Shown: positions 1 through 8,815, numbered from the stretch's first letter. The stretch: 64,000 bases of DNA from Desulfococcaceae bacterium (GCA_030145385.1 JAQYVU010000008.1:17627-81626), one strand, 5' to 3'. Program-made: numbers and translations. Notes: generated by a model not told the origin, from the letters alone.

Positions 1-615
1 CAGCAGATGATACGCGCTGATGCCCATAACAAAGAATGCGCTGAGCACATACGCACTGCTGACGGTATGGAAGAACTCGAGAATACCAAACTTGTTGGTC
101 ACAACAGCGGCAAAACTTTCCAGTTCCGCCCGGCCGTTTCTAAGGGTATACCCCACCGGATGCTGCATCCACCCATTGGCCAGCAGAATCCAGATGGATG
201 AAAGGGTGCCTGCCATCGCCACCAGCCACATCACCGCGGCATGGGCTTTTTTGGACAGTTTTTTCCACCCGAAAATCCAGACACCGAGCAGGGTGGATTC
301 CAGAAAGAATGACGTGGTCGCTTCAATGGCCAGAAGAGAGCCGAAAATGTCACCGACATAGGCGGAATATCTTGACCAGTTGGTCCCGAATTGAAACTCC
401 AGCGTAATCCCCGTGACAACGCCCACGGCAAAATTGATTAAAAACAATTTCGCCCAGAATTTTGTCATGGACAAATAAGTTTCATCACCGGTACGGACAT
501 ACTGGGTTTCCATGTACGCAACCAGGACGGAAAGCCCTAACGTCAAGGGAACAAAAAGAAAATGAAACATCGTTGCAGCGGCAAACTGCAGCCGCGAAAG
601 GAGCACAACATCCAT
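1..615 (-). CDS. cydA: Cytochrome bd ubiquinol oxidase subunit I, N-terminal 205 residues
   Basis: This is the amino-terminal part of the haem-bearing subunit of the membrane quinol:O2 oxidoreductase; the rest lies beyond the left edge. The reading frame is open from an ATG at 615-613 to base 1. It begins MDVVLLSRLQFAAATMFHFL, typical of CydA: a conserved Leu-Ser-Arg-Leu-Gln-Phe start and an early His in the first membrane helix, expected to be an axial haem ligand. Further hydrophobic helices follow, with the GITLEFQFGTNWSRYSAYVG stretch that marks the family. In anaerobes this oxidase removes traces of oxygen, which fits the adjacent oxygen-defence genes. cydB is presumably downstream, outside the window. 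Confidence 0.93.
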   Translation of the reverse strand, partial: MDVVLLSRLQFAAATMFHFLFVPLTLGLSVLVAYMETQYVRTGDETYLSMTKFWAKLFLINFAVGVVTGITLEFQFGTNWSRYSAYVGDIFGSLLAIEATTSFFLESTLLGVWIFGWKKLSKKAHAAVMWLVAMAGTLSSIWILLANGWMQHPVGYTLRNGRAELESFAAVVTNKFGILEFFHTVSSAYVLSAFFVMGISAYHLL

Positions 616-668
616 ATGGCTATCCTTCTCAGACGGTATTATTCAATCAAAATCGAAAATATATAATT

Positions 669-854
669 TTATGCGCTGCCTTCCAGAGTACACTGGGTAA
701 AGTCGATCTCCTGTCCGCATTTGGCGCATGAATGCTTTTTCTCAAATTCATCGGAAAAGATTTCTTTTTCCTCTCCGCAGCTCGGGCATTTACAACTAAA
801 CGATTTAAGATGCTTAAATTGTTCGTATCCGGGACAATGTTGCGGTGTTGTCAT
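669..854 (-). CDS. Small double zinc-ribbon protein (61 aa)
   Basis: The start is the ATG at 854, preceded by a strong GGAGG about 5 bases upstream; a longer in-frame start at 950 lacks such a site. The 61-residue product has two CxxC knuckles (CKCPSCG near residues 21-27 and CAKCG near 43-47) and no membrane segment, so it probably binds one Zn or Fe. I do not recognise a named family. It sits between cydA and the flavodoxin gene, transcribed with the oxygen-defence cluster, so a role in redox or metal handling is plausible but inferred only from position. Confidence 0.7.
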   Translation of the reverse strand: MTTPQHCPGYEQFKHLKSFSCKCPSCGEEKEIFSDEFEKKHSCAKCGQEIDFTQCTLEGSA

Positions 855-918
855 ATGATCCCTCCTTTTTTGGTGCCGATCTTTATTAAAAAACTGTTTA
901 TGGATGGGCACATAATTA

Positions 919-1353
919 TTAATTGAGTTTTTCGGCAAGTTTACGTCCATAATCCTGGGCCATGCTGATGCCGCCCCCCAGTTCGCTGGCTTTGAGCATC
1001 AGCGGACTGCCGACCATATCCATCTGAAATATGTTCTTCATCGTATCATAAATGCGTTCCGGTGCTTCGCCGCTCCACCCGAAAGCGCCAAAAGAGCCGC
1101 CGATTTTATTGGCAAGGTCAGCTTTTTCAGCCAGAAAAAGAAATGTTTTCATGCCCTGCATCATATCGCCGTGGTAGGTTGCAGAACCAAATACATAGGC
1201 ATCATAGCCGGTTAAGTCTTCTTCAGATTTAATATCCTTGACATTGACGACCTTGACTTCCTGGCCGGAAAATCTTAAGCCTTCGGCAACGATTTCACCA
1301 ATTTTCTGGGTGGAGCCGGTTCTTGTCGCATAAACAATTAACGTTTTAGCCAT
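919..1353 (-). CDS. Flavodoxin-like FMN protein (144 aa)
   Basis: A short-chain flavodoxin. The FMN phosphate loop TRTGSTQKIG lies near residues 10-19, an aromatic-containing loop (SATYHGDMM) near 57-65 and a second isoalloxazine loop (GAFGWSGEAPERI) near 91-103. The ATG at 1353 is preceded by AAGGA; a longer frame to 1479 has a non-conserved Cys-rich start. It probably carries electrons between low-potential donors and the peroxide/superoxide reductases encoded just upstream, as rubredoxin and flavodoxin do in other anaerobes (inference). Confidence 0.88.
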   Translation of the reverse strand: MAKTLIVYATRTGSTQKIGEIVAEGLRFSGQEVKVVNVKDIKSEEDLTGYDAYVFGSATYHGDMMQGMKTFLFLAEKADLANKIGGSFGAFGWSGEAPERIYDTMKNIFQMDMVGSPLMLKASELGGGISMAQDYGRKLAEKLN

Positions 1354-1512
1354 TATTAGTCCTTGTGCTGATTCTTTACAATTTTTACAATTGGTGTGTT
1401 TTTCAAATTTGCGGCCGGCGAAGATTTCAACGGCATTAAATAATACGTCTTTTAAAATCAAAATCTTCGCCGGACACAATAATTATTCCAAACAGTCAAT
1501 GATAGACGGGCT

Positions 1513-1674
1513 TTACTTTGACCCGATCCGGTCATCCGTCCCTTTGTCCGCACAGTCCGGCGTGTAACAGGTATTGTCGACAATCTCACACTTCTGTTTG
1601 CACGAAGGGCATTCATTCGGATGGGTCTCCGCATCAAACGTATACCCGCAATTTGTACATTTCCAGCTGGGCAT
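1513..1674 (-). CDS. Rubredoxin-like single-metal protein (53 aa)
   Basis: A 53-residue product starting MPSWKCTNCGYTFDAETHPN. It has the rubredoxin-type CxxCG knuckle and a second CPSC knuckle, then a Cys-rich tail (KCEIVDNTCYTPDC). It is slightly shorter than classical rubredoxin and lacks part of the aromatic core, so it belongs with rubredoxin-like domain proteins. The ATG at 1674 has GGAG about 10 bases upstream. It lies 26 bases after desulfoferrodoxin in the same direction, so it is a likely electron donor to superoxide reductase or rubrerythrin. Confidence 0.82.
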   Translation of the reverse strand: MPSWKCTNCGYTFDAETHPNECPSCKQKCEIVDNTCYTPDCADKGTDDRIGSK

Positions 1675-1700
1675 CTTCCTATTCTCCTGTTAAAGTCTGA

Positions 1701-2075
1701 TTATGCTTTCCAGTGTCCATGCAAATTGCAGTATTCACGGGCGACAATCTTATCTGCGCTCACTTTAAATTCCGCTTCGGGTGCGTCACCGGGATTTAAA
1801 AACTGCCTGTAGATTTTACCGTCAGCGATAATTTCAATCCACTGGATAAAATGTTTATCTTCCATCGGATGCGCGACTTCACCGACTTTGACTTTGACAC
1901 CGCCATCGATCTTTTCAATAACCGGAACATGCTTTTCTTTTGCCGCGTCAACCGTGTTTTCAGTAAGCAGGGTCATGGGCTGTCCACAGCAGACCAGTTG
2001 ACCGTCGCTACCAAATAATACTTCAACAATATTGCCGCAAAGATCACATTTATACACTTCAAGACGTTGTGCCAT
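1701..2075 (-). CDS. dfx: Desulfoferrodoxin (2Fe superoxide reductase, 124 aa)
   Basis: Reduces superoxide to hydrogen peroxide in the cytoplasm without making O2. The N-terminal desulforedoxin-type FeCys4 domain is present (YKCDLCG near residue 8, then LVCCG near 28), so this is a class I (two-iron) enzyme. The C-terminal catalytic FeHis4Cys site is also visible: [21 protein letters not shown] and the terminal CNLHGHW. Length equals the usual about 125 residues. It lies in one direction with rubrerythrin, a ferritin-like protein, the rubredoxin-like protein and flavodoxin, forming a complete superoxide/peroxide reduction chain. Confidence 0.97.
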   Translation of the reverse strand: MAQRLEVYKCDLCGNIVEVLFGSDGQLVCCGQPMTLLTENTVDAAKEKHVPVIEKIDGGVKVKVGEVAHPMEDKHFIQWIEIIADGKIYRQFLNPGDAPEAEFKVSADKIVAREYCNLHGHWKA

Positions 2076-2102
2076 TTTTTATCCTCCTTCGAATGAGTTA
2101 AA

Positions 2103-2576
2103 TTATTTAAACGCCAGTAATTCTTTACCGAGAATACGGATATGAGTCATTTCTTCATTGATAATTTCATCAATTTTTTCGCTGCCTAATTTACCGGGAA
2201 CCAGATCCTTCATTCCCAAATAAAAAACAATGGAGTCCTTTTCTGCGGTAATGGCCGACTTTAGAATTTCTTTCATAGATGATGTATCAATATCTTTTTC
2301 AAAAAACACTTTGGTGTCAGCCAGCGCTTTGATATACAGCGCTGACTGGTTGTCCGGATCAAAGGCAGTTTCGGCTGATTCACTTGCGGAAAGCTCGCTT
2401 TCCAAATCGGCAAAGGTCTGTTCGTGCATTTCTTCCATTTTAGCAAGGTTCAATAAAAATGTTTTTTCATAATCGCCGCTGACACCTTCGGCAGCCGCCT
2501 GGTAAAATTTAACGCCGTTTCTTTCAATTTGCTTTGCCATTTCAAAAATATCTTTTGCATTAAAATCAAAAGCCAT
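2103..2576 (-). CDS. Ferritin-like (rubrerythrin-type) di-iron protein without rubredoxin domain
   Basis: A 157-residue four-helix protein of the rubrerythrin/ferritin-like superfamily. It has di-iron ligand patterns of the ExxH type: EEMHEQTF near residues 48-55 and EEMTHIRIL near the C-terminus, plus a central Glu-rich helix (ITAEKDSIVFYLGM). It lacks the C-terminal rubredoxin domain of its neighbour, so it would need a separate donor. It lies 33 bases downstream of rbr and 27 bases upstream of dfx. A role in peroxide reduction or iron oxidation is expected from the family, not proven. Confidence 0.85.
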   Translation of the reverse strand: MAFDFNAKDIFEMAKQIERNGVKFYQAAAEGVSGDYEKTFLLNLAKMEEMHEQTFADLESELSASESAETAFDPDNQSALYIKALADTKVFFEKDIDTSSMKEILKSAITAEKDSIVFYLGMKDLVPGKLGSEKIDEIINEEMTHIRILGKELLAFK

Positions 2577-2609
2577 CCGGATTCCTCCATCAAATAAACT
2601 TAAAAAAAA

Positions 2610-3185
2610 TTAATAATTTTCACCCAGTTCTTCATAATATGCCTGAGGATGCGCACAGGCAGGGCACATTTGAGGGGCTTCGTCGCCTTCATGGAGATAA
2701 CCGCAATTCCGGCAGCGCCAAACCACTGAACTGTCTTTTTTAAACACCTTGCCTGAATCTATGTTGGCCGCCAAGTCAAGGTACCTTTTTTCATGCTGTT
2801 GCTCAGCAATACTGACCGCTTCAAATACCATGGCAACGGCCTCAAAGCCCTCTTCCCTGGCAACTTTTGCAAAACCGGGATACAGTTCGGTATATTCGCA
2901 ATTCTCACCGGCAGCCGCGGCTTTTAGATTTTCCAGGGTTGTTCCGACGACACCGGCAGGAAACGCTGCGGTAATTTCAACTTCACCACCTTCCAGAAAG
3001 CTGAAAAACCGCTTGGCATGTTCTTTTTCCTGAAATGCGGTTTCTTCAAAAATGGCGGCTATCTGGTCATAGCCTTCTTTTTTGGCTTTGCTTGCAAAAT
3101 ACGTATAACGGTTCCGGGCTTGTGATTCTCCGGCAAATGCTTTTAAAAGATTTTGTTCTGTCTTCGTTCCCTTTATACCACTCAT
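2610..3185 (-). CDS. rbr: Rubrerythrin (191 aa)
   Basis: A peroxide reductase of anaerobes. The N-terminal di-iron four-helix domain shows ExxH motifs at FQEKEHAKRF and IAEQQHEKRY. The C-terminal rubredoxin domain has CRNCGYLHEGDEAP followed by MCPACAHPQAYY. Full length for the family. The ATG at 3185 has an AGGAGGAAACA leader. A sigma-70-like promoter at 3237-3265 immediately precedes it, so it is probably the first gene of the rbr/ferritin-like/dfx/rubredoxin-like/flavodoxin transcript. Confidence 0.97.
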   Translation of the reverse strand: MSGIKGTKTEQNLLKAFAGESQARNRYTYFASKAKKEGYDQIAAIFEETAFQEKEHAKRFFSFLEGGEVEITAAFPAGVVGTTLENLKAAAAGENCEYTELYPGFAKVAREEGFEAVAMVFEAVSIAEQQHEKRYLDLAANIDSGKVFKKDSSVVWRCRNCGYLHEGDEAPQMCPACAHPQAYYEELGENY

Positions 3186-3236
3186 TTGTTTCCTCCTGTT
3201 TTCAACTAATTTTAGATTTTTATTTTATTTAGGCGA

Positions 3237-3265
3237 ATTCTATCACATAGAAAAAAAAATGTCAG
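3237..3265 (-). promoter_or_regulatory. Candidate sigma-70 promoter for the rubrerythrin operon
   Basis: On the minus strand, CTGACA (3265-3260) and TAGAAT (3242-3237) are separated by exactly 17 bases that include a run of nine T. The predicted start of transcription is about 45 bases before the rbr ATG. No clear PerR or Fur palindrome was seen. Confidence 0.55.
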
Positions 3266-3268
3266 GAA

Positions 3269-3469
3269 CTAATCCCATTTTCCTTTTTCCCGGTGAGTGT
3301 TTTTTTCTTCTTCAGCGATTTTTTTAATCCGGTAAGCAGAGTCTCGTAAAATACCGTATAGAATTCCGCATCCCACATCATCACGATCTGCATCGCCCGA
3401 GTTTGCGAGTTCTATCATTTCTTCCACGAGTTTTAAGGTTTTTCTGATATTTTTATTGCAGGCTTTCAA
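3269..3469 (-). CDS. Small conserved protein of unknown function (66 aa)
   Basis: The reading frame opens with TTG at 3469; the first ATG is 17 codons in. The 66-residue product is helical and charged, with an acidic centre (SGDADRDDVGCGILYGILRD) and a Lys-rich end. It resembles short hypothetical proteins I have seen in deltaproteobacteria, but no function is known to me. A GGAGA 11 bases before the TTG is a weak ribosome site. It lies just upstream of the rbr promoter in the same direction and may be a separate transcription unit. Confidence 0.62.
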   Translation of the reverse strand: MKACNKNIRKTLKLVEEMIELANSGDADRDDVGCGILYGILRDSAYRIKKIAEEEKNTHREKGKWD

Positions 3470-3942
3470 TGGTTCCGGAATCTCCGATTAAATTTGAGTA
3501 TTGCAATAAAACAATTCAAGTTACATGCCAAAACGTTAAAATAAAAATTAAAGTCAAAACCAGGTCCGCAGGACTTACCATCTACTGACAATAATGCATG
3601 ATTTATAATCTTTATATTATTGTAAATTGTTTACGGGAAGGCATCGCGTAAATTATATGGATTTTCGATTTTCCCTTTACTGATACCCCTTTGACAGTGA
3701 TACGCAATTAATTTTAAAGAGTATGCTCTTAAAAGAGTTTGTGATACAGTGATTCAATCTTTTAATAAAAAAAGAATGTCTTAAAACCTGATAACAACTT
3801 GAAATAAAAACTTAAAAAATTCGTACAACCGCTTCAAAACGGTTTGTGACACACAACTGTTTCAAAAAACTTGAAATGATACGCTCCGGCAATCTGACAA
3901 GGGGTGTATTTTTCAGGCATTATTTATAAAAATAAGGATGCT
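3470..3942. other. AT-rich intergenic region upstream of sfsA
   Basis: No gene-like reading frame is visible apart from an extension of sfsA to a GTG at 3904. The stretch is AT-rich and should carry the divergent promoters of the 66-residue protein and sfsA. I could not assign a convincing -35/-10 pair. Confidence 0.4.
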
Positions 3943-4683
3943 ATGCAGGGGATATATTCAAACGGCCTGATTTTACCGGACCTGACACCCGGAAAACTGA
4001 TCAGGCGATATAAACGTTTTCTATCTGATGTGGAACTTGAAAACGGCGAAATAGTGACCGCTCACTGCCCGAATACCGGAACCATGAAAGCCTGTTCGGA
4101 ACCGGGAAGAAAAGTATATCTCTCTTTGCATGATAACCCGAAGCGGAAATACAAATATACCTGGGAAATCATAGAAATGCCCACTTCAATAGTCGGCGTC
4201 AATACATTGATTCCGAATCGGCTGGTATATCATTCCATTAAAGCCGGCCGAATTAAAACATTTGACGACTATGATGAAGTCAGGTCGGAAGTTAAAGTCG
4301 GGGAAAAACACCGCCTGGACCTGATGCTTTCAAAAAACGGCCCGAATTCGAGTTATCCGGATCCGTGTTATATTGAAATTAAAAACTGTTCACTGGTAAA
4401 TGAAGGAATCGCTTGTTTTCCGGACGCCGTCACTGTTCGCGGACGAAACCACCTGATCGAACTCCAGCGCCTGGCGGCTTCCGGCTTCCGGACAGTGATG
4501 TTTTTTCTTGTCAACCGGATGGACGCGAAAATCTTCAAACCCGCGGATCACATTGACCCGGCATACGGAAAAGAACTTAGAAAAGCCTATCAAAACGGTG
4601 TTGAAATCATGGTATACGATGTGGAATATGATCTTAAGCAAGGTAAGGTTGCGTTGCGCAATCAGATCCCCTTTCAATTATGA
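3943..4683 (+). CDS. sfsA: SfsA family DNA-binding/nuclease-like protein (246 aa)
   Basis: Homologue of the sugar fermentation stimulation protein family. Hallmarks: an N-terminal OB-like segment (RRYKRFLSDVELENGEIVTA), the invariant HCPNTGTM motif near residue 44, and a restriction-endonuclease-like core with the RLDLML and IEIKNCSL segments that supply acidic and Lys catalytic-type residues. The ATG at 3943 with AAGG just upstream is preferred; the frame also reaches a GTG at 3904. Length fits the family (about 230-250). The cellular role is poorly defined even in Escherichia coli. Monocistronic here. Confidence 0.9.
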   Translation: MQGIYSNGLILPDLTPGKLIRRYKRFLSDVELENGEIVTAHCPNTGTMKACSEPGRKVYLSLHDNPKRKYKYTWEIIEMPTSIVGVNTLIPNRLVYHSIKAGRIKTFDDYDEVRSEVKVGEKHRLDLMLSKNGPNSSYPDPCYIEIKNCSLVNEGIACFPDAVTVRGRNHLIELQRLAASGFRTVMFFLVNRMDAKIFKPADHIDPAYGKELRKAYQNGVEIMVYDVEYDLKQGKVALRNQIPFQL

Positions 4684-4731
4684 TCTGAGTTTTCAACAGA
4701 AAAATTATATGACAATTAAGCGGCTGCTTGT

Positions 4732-4858
4732 GACGGCAAAGTATAAAACTTCAAATTCAAGGCGCGCAAATCCTGAGCAATGATTCGTACTTTGCGTACT
4801 ATGAAGAAGCGAAGGGTGAAGCGCAACGCAGAATTTGGAGTTTTTACGAAGCCGTCAT
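4732..4858. repeat. Dispersed palindromic repeat, family T, copy 1
   Basis: About 127 bases beginning GACGGCAAAG and ending TTTTTACGAAGCCGTCA, so the ends form an inverted repeat around GACGGC. The interior carries AAGGCGC and a central CGTACTTTGCGTAC-like palindrome. It matches the element at 15601-15727 in ends and in internal landmarks. Its right end supplies the TGA stop of the sigma-54 regulator (4857-4855). Confidence 0.75.
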
Positions 4859-6216
4859 ATTTTTTCAAGGGATTCGGGAACTGCGTTGGGATAATCATTT
4901 AAAAACCGGTATAGCGTGGCGCGACCGACACCAAGCAGCCGGGCAGCCTTGGCCTTGTTGTGGCCGGTTTTTTCAAGGGCGGCCTGAACCGATTCAAAAT
5001 CCAGTTTCTTTGAAGGACCTCTCCGGCTTTTACGCACCCTCAACTCGGCCAGTTCCATGGGAAGGTCTTCCGGCCGGATATAGTTTCCACTGCTTTTGAC
5101 AATCGCATACTGAAGCGCATTCTGAAGCTGCCGGACATTTCCCGGCCAGTCGTAATCGATCATCAGGGCAATGGCTTCAGGGCTGATGGTGATATGTTTA
5201 TTTCCGTTGCCTCCGTTAAACTGCTTTAAAAAATAATCCACCAGAAGGGGAATATCATTTTTTCTTTCCCGAAGGGGCGGAAGATGGATCGGAATTACAT
5301 TCAAGCGATAATAGAGATCTTCACGAAAATTTTTATTTTTAACTTCTTTTTTCAGATCCGCATTCGTCGCGCTGATGATCCGGACATTGACTGAAACAGT
5401 TTGTTCGCCGCCCACTTTTTCAAATCTTCCGGTCTGCAGAAACCGCAGCAGCTTTACCTGCATTTCTTTTGAAAGTTCGGCCACTTCATCCAGCAGAACG
5501 CTGCCGCCGTCGGCCAGTTCGAAGCGGCCTTTTTTGTCCCGGATGGCCCCGGTAAAAGCGCCCTTCACATGTCCGAAAAGCTCACTTTCGATCAATCCTT
5601 CCGGCAATGCCCCGCAATTGATGGGGACAAACGGAGCACCCGCTCGCCGGCTGACGTCATGAATCGCTTCTGCAACAAGTTCCTTGCCGGTTCCGGTTTC
5701 CCCGAAAATATGAACCGGATAGTCATAGGCTGACAAATCACGAATCTGCTGAAACACCTGAAGCATTTTCCGGTCCCGACCGACGATATTCGCATAACCC
5801 GTTAATTCACCGGTTCTTAAACGAAACTGGACAATATCGGTAATATCCTTGATAAAGGCAATCACGCCGAAAATCTCGCCGCTTTCATCCCGCATCTTTG
5901 ATACCGACATTTCCACATTTCGTGTTTCACCGTCTTTTGTGACAAGCGTTACAGGGTACTCGGAATTATTCGGCACAAATGTATTGCCGTCCCTAAACAG
6001 GCAGCGTTCCCCGCAAAAAGGCTCCCCAAATGCCTCATGACAATCGGCATTTAAAACTTCGGACCGGCTGTAACCCGTAATCCTTTCCGCTTCCCGGTTA
6101 AAAAAAAATATACGGCGATTCAGATCATGGGCAATGATGCCCTCTTTTAAATGATCAAGAATCCGAACCAGGTTCTTTTCATTGGTCAGTATTTGTTTAA
6201 ATTTTTTTTCAGGCAT
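4855..6216 (-). CDS. PAS-domain sigma-54-dependent transcriptional activator (453 aa)
   Basis: An enhancer-binding protein. Residues about 15-125 form a PAS sensor with a Cys-containing loop (NADCHEAFGEPFCGERC), possibly metal, haem or redox responsive. Residues about 145-380 are the AAA+ domain, with Walker A GETGTGKE, the sigma-54 contact GAFTGA, Walker B GGSVLLDEVAE and the sensor region. The C-terminus has a Fis-type helix-turn-helix (GHNKAKAARLLGVGRATLYR). There is no receiver domain, so it senses its signal directly. It lies 58 bases downstream of the Crp/Fnr gene in the same direction. Possible targets are the divergent iron-sulfur genes (7.3-9.6 kb) or the sigma-54 glnB promoter; neither is shown. 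Confidence 0.93.
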   Translation of the reverse strand: MPEKKFKQILTNEKNLVRILDHLKEGIIAHDLNRRIFFFNREAERITGYSRSEVLNADCHEAFGEPFCGERCLFRDGNTFVPNNSEYPVTLVTKDGETRNVEMSVSKMRDESGEIFGVIAFIKDITDIVQFRLRTGELTGYANIVGRDRKMLQVFQQIRDLSAYDYPVHIFGETGTGKELVAEAIHDVSRRAGAPFVPINCGALPEGLIESELFGHVKGAFTGAIRDKKGRFELADGGSVLLDEVAELSKEMQVKLLRFLQTGRFEKVGGEQTVSVNVRIISATNADLKKEVKNKNFREDLYYRLNVIPIHLPPLRERKNDIPLLVDYFLKQFNGGNGNKHITISPEAIALMIDYDWPGNVRQLQNALQYAIVKSSGNYIRPEDLPMELAELRVRKSRRGPSKKLDFESVQAALEKTGHNKAKAARLLGVGRATLYRFLNDYPNAVPESLEKI

Positions 6217-6274
6217 AGTTTTATATATTTAGTCAACAATCTTTAATTTGTCAAAATCTTCATTAAAAAACTCA

Positions 6275-6973
6275 TCATTTCCCTGTATCCGCGATCCTTC
6301 CTGCCTGGGCAAGTATTTCCAGCCCGTCAATATCCAGGAGTTTGATTTTTCGGCCCTGGACATCAATTAAATTCTGGCCGGCCATTTTACTTAGAATTCT
6401 TGATAACGTCTCGGGAATTGTCCCGAGCAGGCTGGCAAGCTGGGATTTTGAAATATGCAAGTAAATGGTATCGGTTTTATCCTGTTCAATTGAAAGCATT
6501 AACAGATGGGCTGCAAGTCTGCCGGGGACTTCTTTAAGCGACAGGTTTTCCACCTGAACGGTAAACTGGCGCAATCTTAAAGACAGGACAGCCAGCATGT
6601 TAAGGGCAATGGAAGGATTTGCCGTAATCAGGTTCACAATGGCTTTACGCGGAAAAAACAATGACCGGCACTTACTGATCGTTTCAGCATTGGCAGGAAA
6701 TGTTTTTCCTGAAAACACCGGCACTTCTCCATACGGCTCACCCGGACCGAATATATGCAGTATTTGTTCTTTGCCTTCCGGCGAAAGTTTAAAAATTTTA
6801 ACCAGGCCTTCAATATTAATGTAAAAACCGTCTCCATTATCCCCTTCGGAAAAAATCAACTCGTTTTTTACGAAATCTTTTTCACGCGCAATCTTGAGCA
6901 ATTCATCAATATGATGATCCGGCAGTCCGTCAAACAGGATTGCTTCCGCAATCAGGTTAAAATATTTTTTCAT
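6275..6973 (-). CDS. Crp/Fnr family transcriptional regulator (232 aa)
   Basis: The N-terminal cyclic-nucleotide-binding fold (residues about 20-130, including FSEGDNGDGFYINIEGLVKI and GEPYGEVPVFSG) is followed by a dimer helix and a winged helix with recognition segment SQLASLLGTIPETLSRILSK. No N-terminal Cys cluster is present, so it is not a classical oxygen-sensing FNR; it looks closer to DNR/HcpR-type regulators of nitrosative stress. An FNR/DNR-like palindrome lies 32 bases upstream (7005-7018), suggesting autoregulation and control of the divergent HD, ferredoxin and siroheme genes. Confidence 0.88.
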   Translation of the reverse strand: MKKYFNLIAEAILFDGLPDHHIDELLKIAREKDFVKNELIFSEGDNGDGFYINIEGLVKIFKLSPEGKEQILHIFGPGEPYGEVPVFSGKTFPANAETISKCRSLFFPRKAIVNLITANPSIALNMLAVLSLRLRQFTVQVENLSLKEVPGRLAAHLLMLSIEQDKTDTIYLHISKSQLASLLGTIPETLSRILSKMAGQNLIDVQGRKIKLLDIDGLEILAQAGRIADTGK

Positions 6974-7004
6974 TTTAAAAAAAATTCACTCTTTTTTTAA
7001 TTTT

Positions 7005-7018
7005 TTGACATAAGTCAA
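7005..7018. promoter_or_regulatory. Candidate Crp/Fnr-family operator (TTGAC-N4-GTCAA)
   Basis: The perfect inverted repeat TTGACATAAGTCAA lies between the regulator gene (start 6973) and the divergent operon (start 7269). The half-site TTGAC spaced by four bases matches the FNR/DNR box layout. It lies 32 bases from the regulator's start codon, where binding could block or activate transcription. Confidence 0.55.
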
Positions 7019-7268
7019 TGCAGCCCTGGTATTAAATCTGTAAGTTAAGAGTCAAAAACAAGGGTACAACGATTCGATAATTTAATGATAACAAATAGAT
7101 TTATTTTTTTAAAAAAACCGGAAATTTATATTATTACTTTAATTCGTCGAATTGGTGATTATCTTAAAACTCAAAAGTTGAGTCTTCATACTATACAAAT
7201 TGGCAAATATCAAACCCTGGACTTAACCGATTGATAAAATGTTAAAGCAACGTAATGGAGGGCTTACT

Positions 7269-7997
7269 ATGAAATGTCCCGGTCAAGACAGCAGATACTG
7301 GAAACCCGGTTCTATCTTTGAGGCAAAATGCCCGGAATGCGGAAAAATAGTTGAATTTTTTAAAGATGATACCACCCGGAAATGCGGCCATTGCGGCCAT
7401 CGGTTTGCCAACCCGCAAATGGATTTCGGATGTGCCTCATATTGTAAATTCGCGGATCAATGCCTGGGAACACTGCCCACTGAATTACTGGCTCAGAGGG
7501 ACGACCTGTTTAAAGACAGGATTGCCATTGAAATGAAAAAATACTTTAAACAGGATTTCAAACGAATCGGTCATGCATCCCGTGTTGCACGATATGCACA
7601 AAAAATCGGTATTGCAGAAGGCGGGAACATGGCAGTCATACTGGCATCCGCTTATCTCCACGATATCGGGATCCATGAAGCGGAAAGAAAGCACCAGTCA
7701 ACTGCGGCTGTTTACCAGGAGCAGGAAGGGCCTGCAATTGCCAGATCAATCATGGAGAGCCTGGGGGCATCCGAAGTTCTTATTGAAGAAGTATGTGATA
7801 TTATTGCTCACCACCATCATCCGGGAAAAGAAGAATCCCTTAACTTCAAGGTCCTCTATGATGCGGACCTGATTGCCAATATTGAGGATAATCATAAAGA
7901 AAAACCTGCGGACCCGGAAAAAATTAAAAAAACAATCGATTCTTCTTTTTTAACGGAAAACGGTAAAAAAACCGCAGCAGAACAGTTGCTCAAATAA
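7269..7997 (+). CDS. HD-domain phosphohydrolase with N-terminal zinc ribbon (242 aa)
   Basis: The ATG at 7269 follows GGAGG; the frame also extends to 7239 without a better site. Residues about 18-60 form a zinc-ribbon-like segment with two CxxC pairs (KCPECGK, KCGHCGH) and further Cys (FGCASYCKFADQC). Residues about 95-215 form an HD metal-dependent hydrolase core: FKRIGHASRVARYA, the AYLHDIG metal ligands and the IIAHHHHPGK motif, ending with LYDADLIANI. It is the first gene of a three-gene run with the ferredoxin (20-base gap) and the siroheme protein. The substrate is unknown. Confidence 0.85.
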   Translation: MKCPGQDSRYWKPGSIFEAKCPECGKIVEFFKDDTTRKCGHCGHRFANPQMDFGCASYCKFADQCLGTLPTELLAQRDDLFKDRIAIEMKKYFKQDFKRIGHASRVARYAQKIGIAEGGNMAVILASAYLHDIGIHEAERKHQSTAAVYQEQEGPAIARSIMESLGASEVLIEEVCDIIAHHHHPGKEESLNFKVLYDADLIANIEDNHKEKPADPEKIKKTIDSSFLTENGKKTAAEQLLK

Positions 7998-8017
7998 AAT
8001 ACAGCAGGAGAACATAT

Positions 8018-8800
8018 ATGAAAACAACACGTAAAATAATTAAAATTGATGATGAACTTTGTGATGGCTGCGGACAATGCGTCCCATCATGTGCTGAAGG
8101 TGCACTTCAGATTATAGATGGAAAAGCCCGAATTATTGCAGATAAACTGTGCGACGGCTTAGGGGCCTGCATGGGGGATTGTCCCAACGGCGCGCTGAAA
8201 ATAATCGAACGGGATGCGGACGAATTTGATGAAGAAGCAGTAGAAAATCATCTTGCGGAAACCGCCAAAAAAGAGGACGAAGAACCGGCAATGGCCTGCG
8301 GTTGTGCATCTCATCAAATCCAATCATTTCCTGCCGCATCAGGCTGTGCATGCAGTGACAGTGAAGAAGCATCCCACACATCGAACCGGCCATCAGCCCT
8401 TTCCAACTGGCCGATCCAGATCCGTTTGATCCCGGCGGAAGCGCCTTTTTTAAAAAACGCTGACCTGCTGATTTTAGCTGATTGCACGGCCGTGGCTTTC
8501 ACCGACCTGCATGCGGATCTGATCGCCGGAAAAACCGTCATGATGGGCTGTCCGAAATTAGACAATCAGGATGAATACATCCAGAAATTTACGGAAATAT
8601 TCACCAGATCCGGGATCAAAAGCATTACCGTCGTTTCAATGGAAGTGCCCTGCTGCGCCGGGCTTCCCTGGATTGTTAAAAAAGCCCTGGAAGCTTCAAA
8701 AGCTGATATTCCGACCACGGAAATCATGATTGGCATGCGGGGAAATATGATATCTAAAACAGATAGTGCAGACGTCAACCGTAATCTTCACATTGCATAA
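8018..8800 (+). CDS. 2[4Fe-4S] ferredoxin-type iron-sulfur protein with C-terminal domain (260 aa)
   Basis: Residues about 12-65 hold two clusters' worth of Cys: CDGCGQCVPSC and CDGLGACMGDC. An acidic linker follows, then a Cys-rich patch (ACGCASHQ and GCACSDSEE). The C-terminal half (about 130-240) is a Rossmann-like region with LADCTAV, MGCPKLDNQDEY and a CCAGLPWIVKKAL segment. This architecture is often found beside hybrid-cluster-protein (hcp) genes, but hcp itself is not in this window. Probably an electron-transfer protein co-transcribed with the HD protein and the siroheme protein 16 bases downstream. Confidence 0.88.
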   Translation: MKTTRKIIKIDDELCDGCGQCVPSCAEGALQIIDGKARIIADKLCDGLGACMGDCPNGALKIIERDADEFDEEAVENHLAETAKKEDEEPAMACGCASHQIQSFPAASGCACSDSEEASHTSNRPSALSNWPIQIRLIPAEAPFLKNADLLILADCTAVAFTDLHADLIAGKTVMMGCPKLDNQDEYIQKFTEIFTRSGIKSITVVSMEVPCCAGLPWIVKKALEASKADIPTTEIMIGMRGNMISKTDSADVNRNLHIA

Positions 8801-8815
8801 ACCGGATACACTATT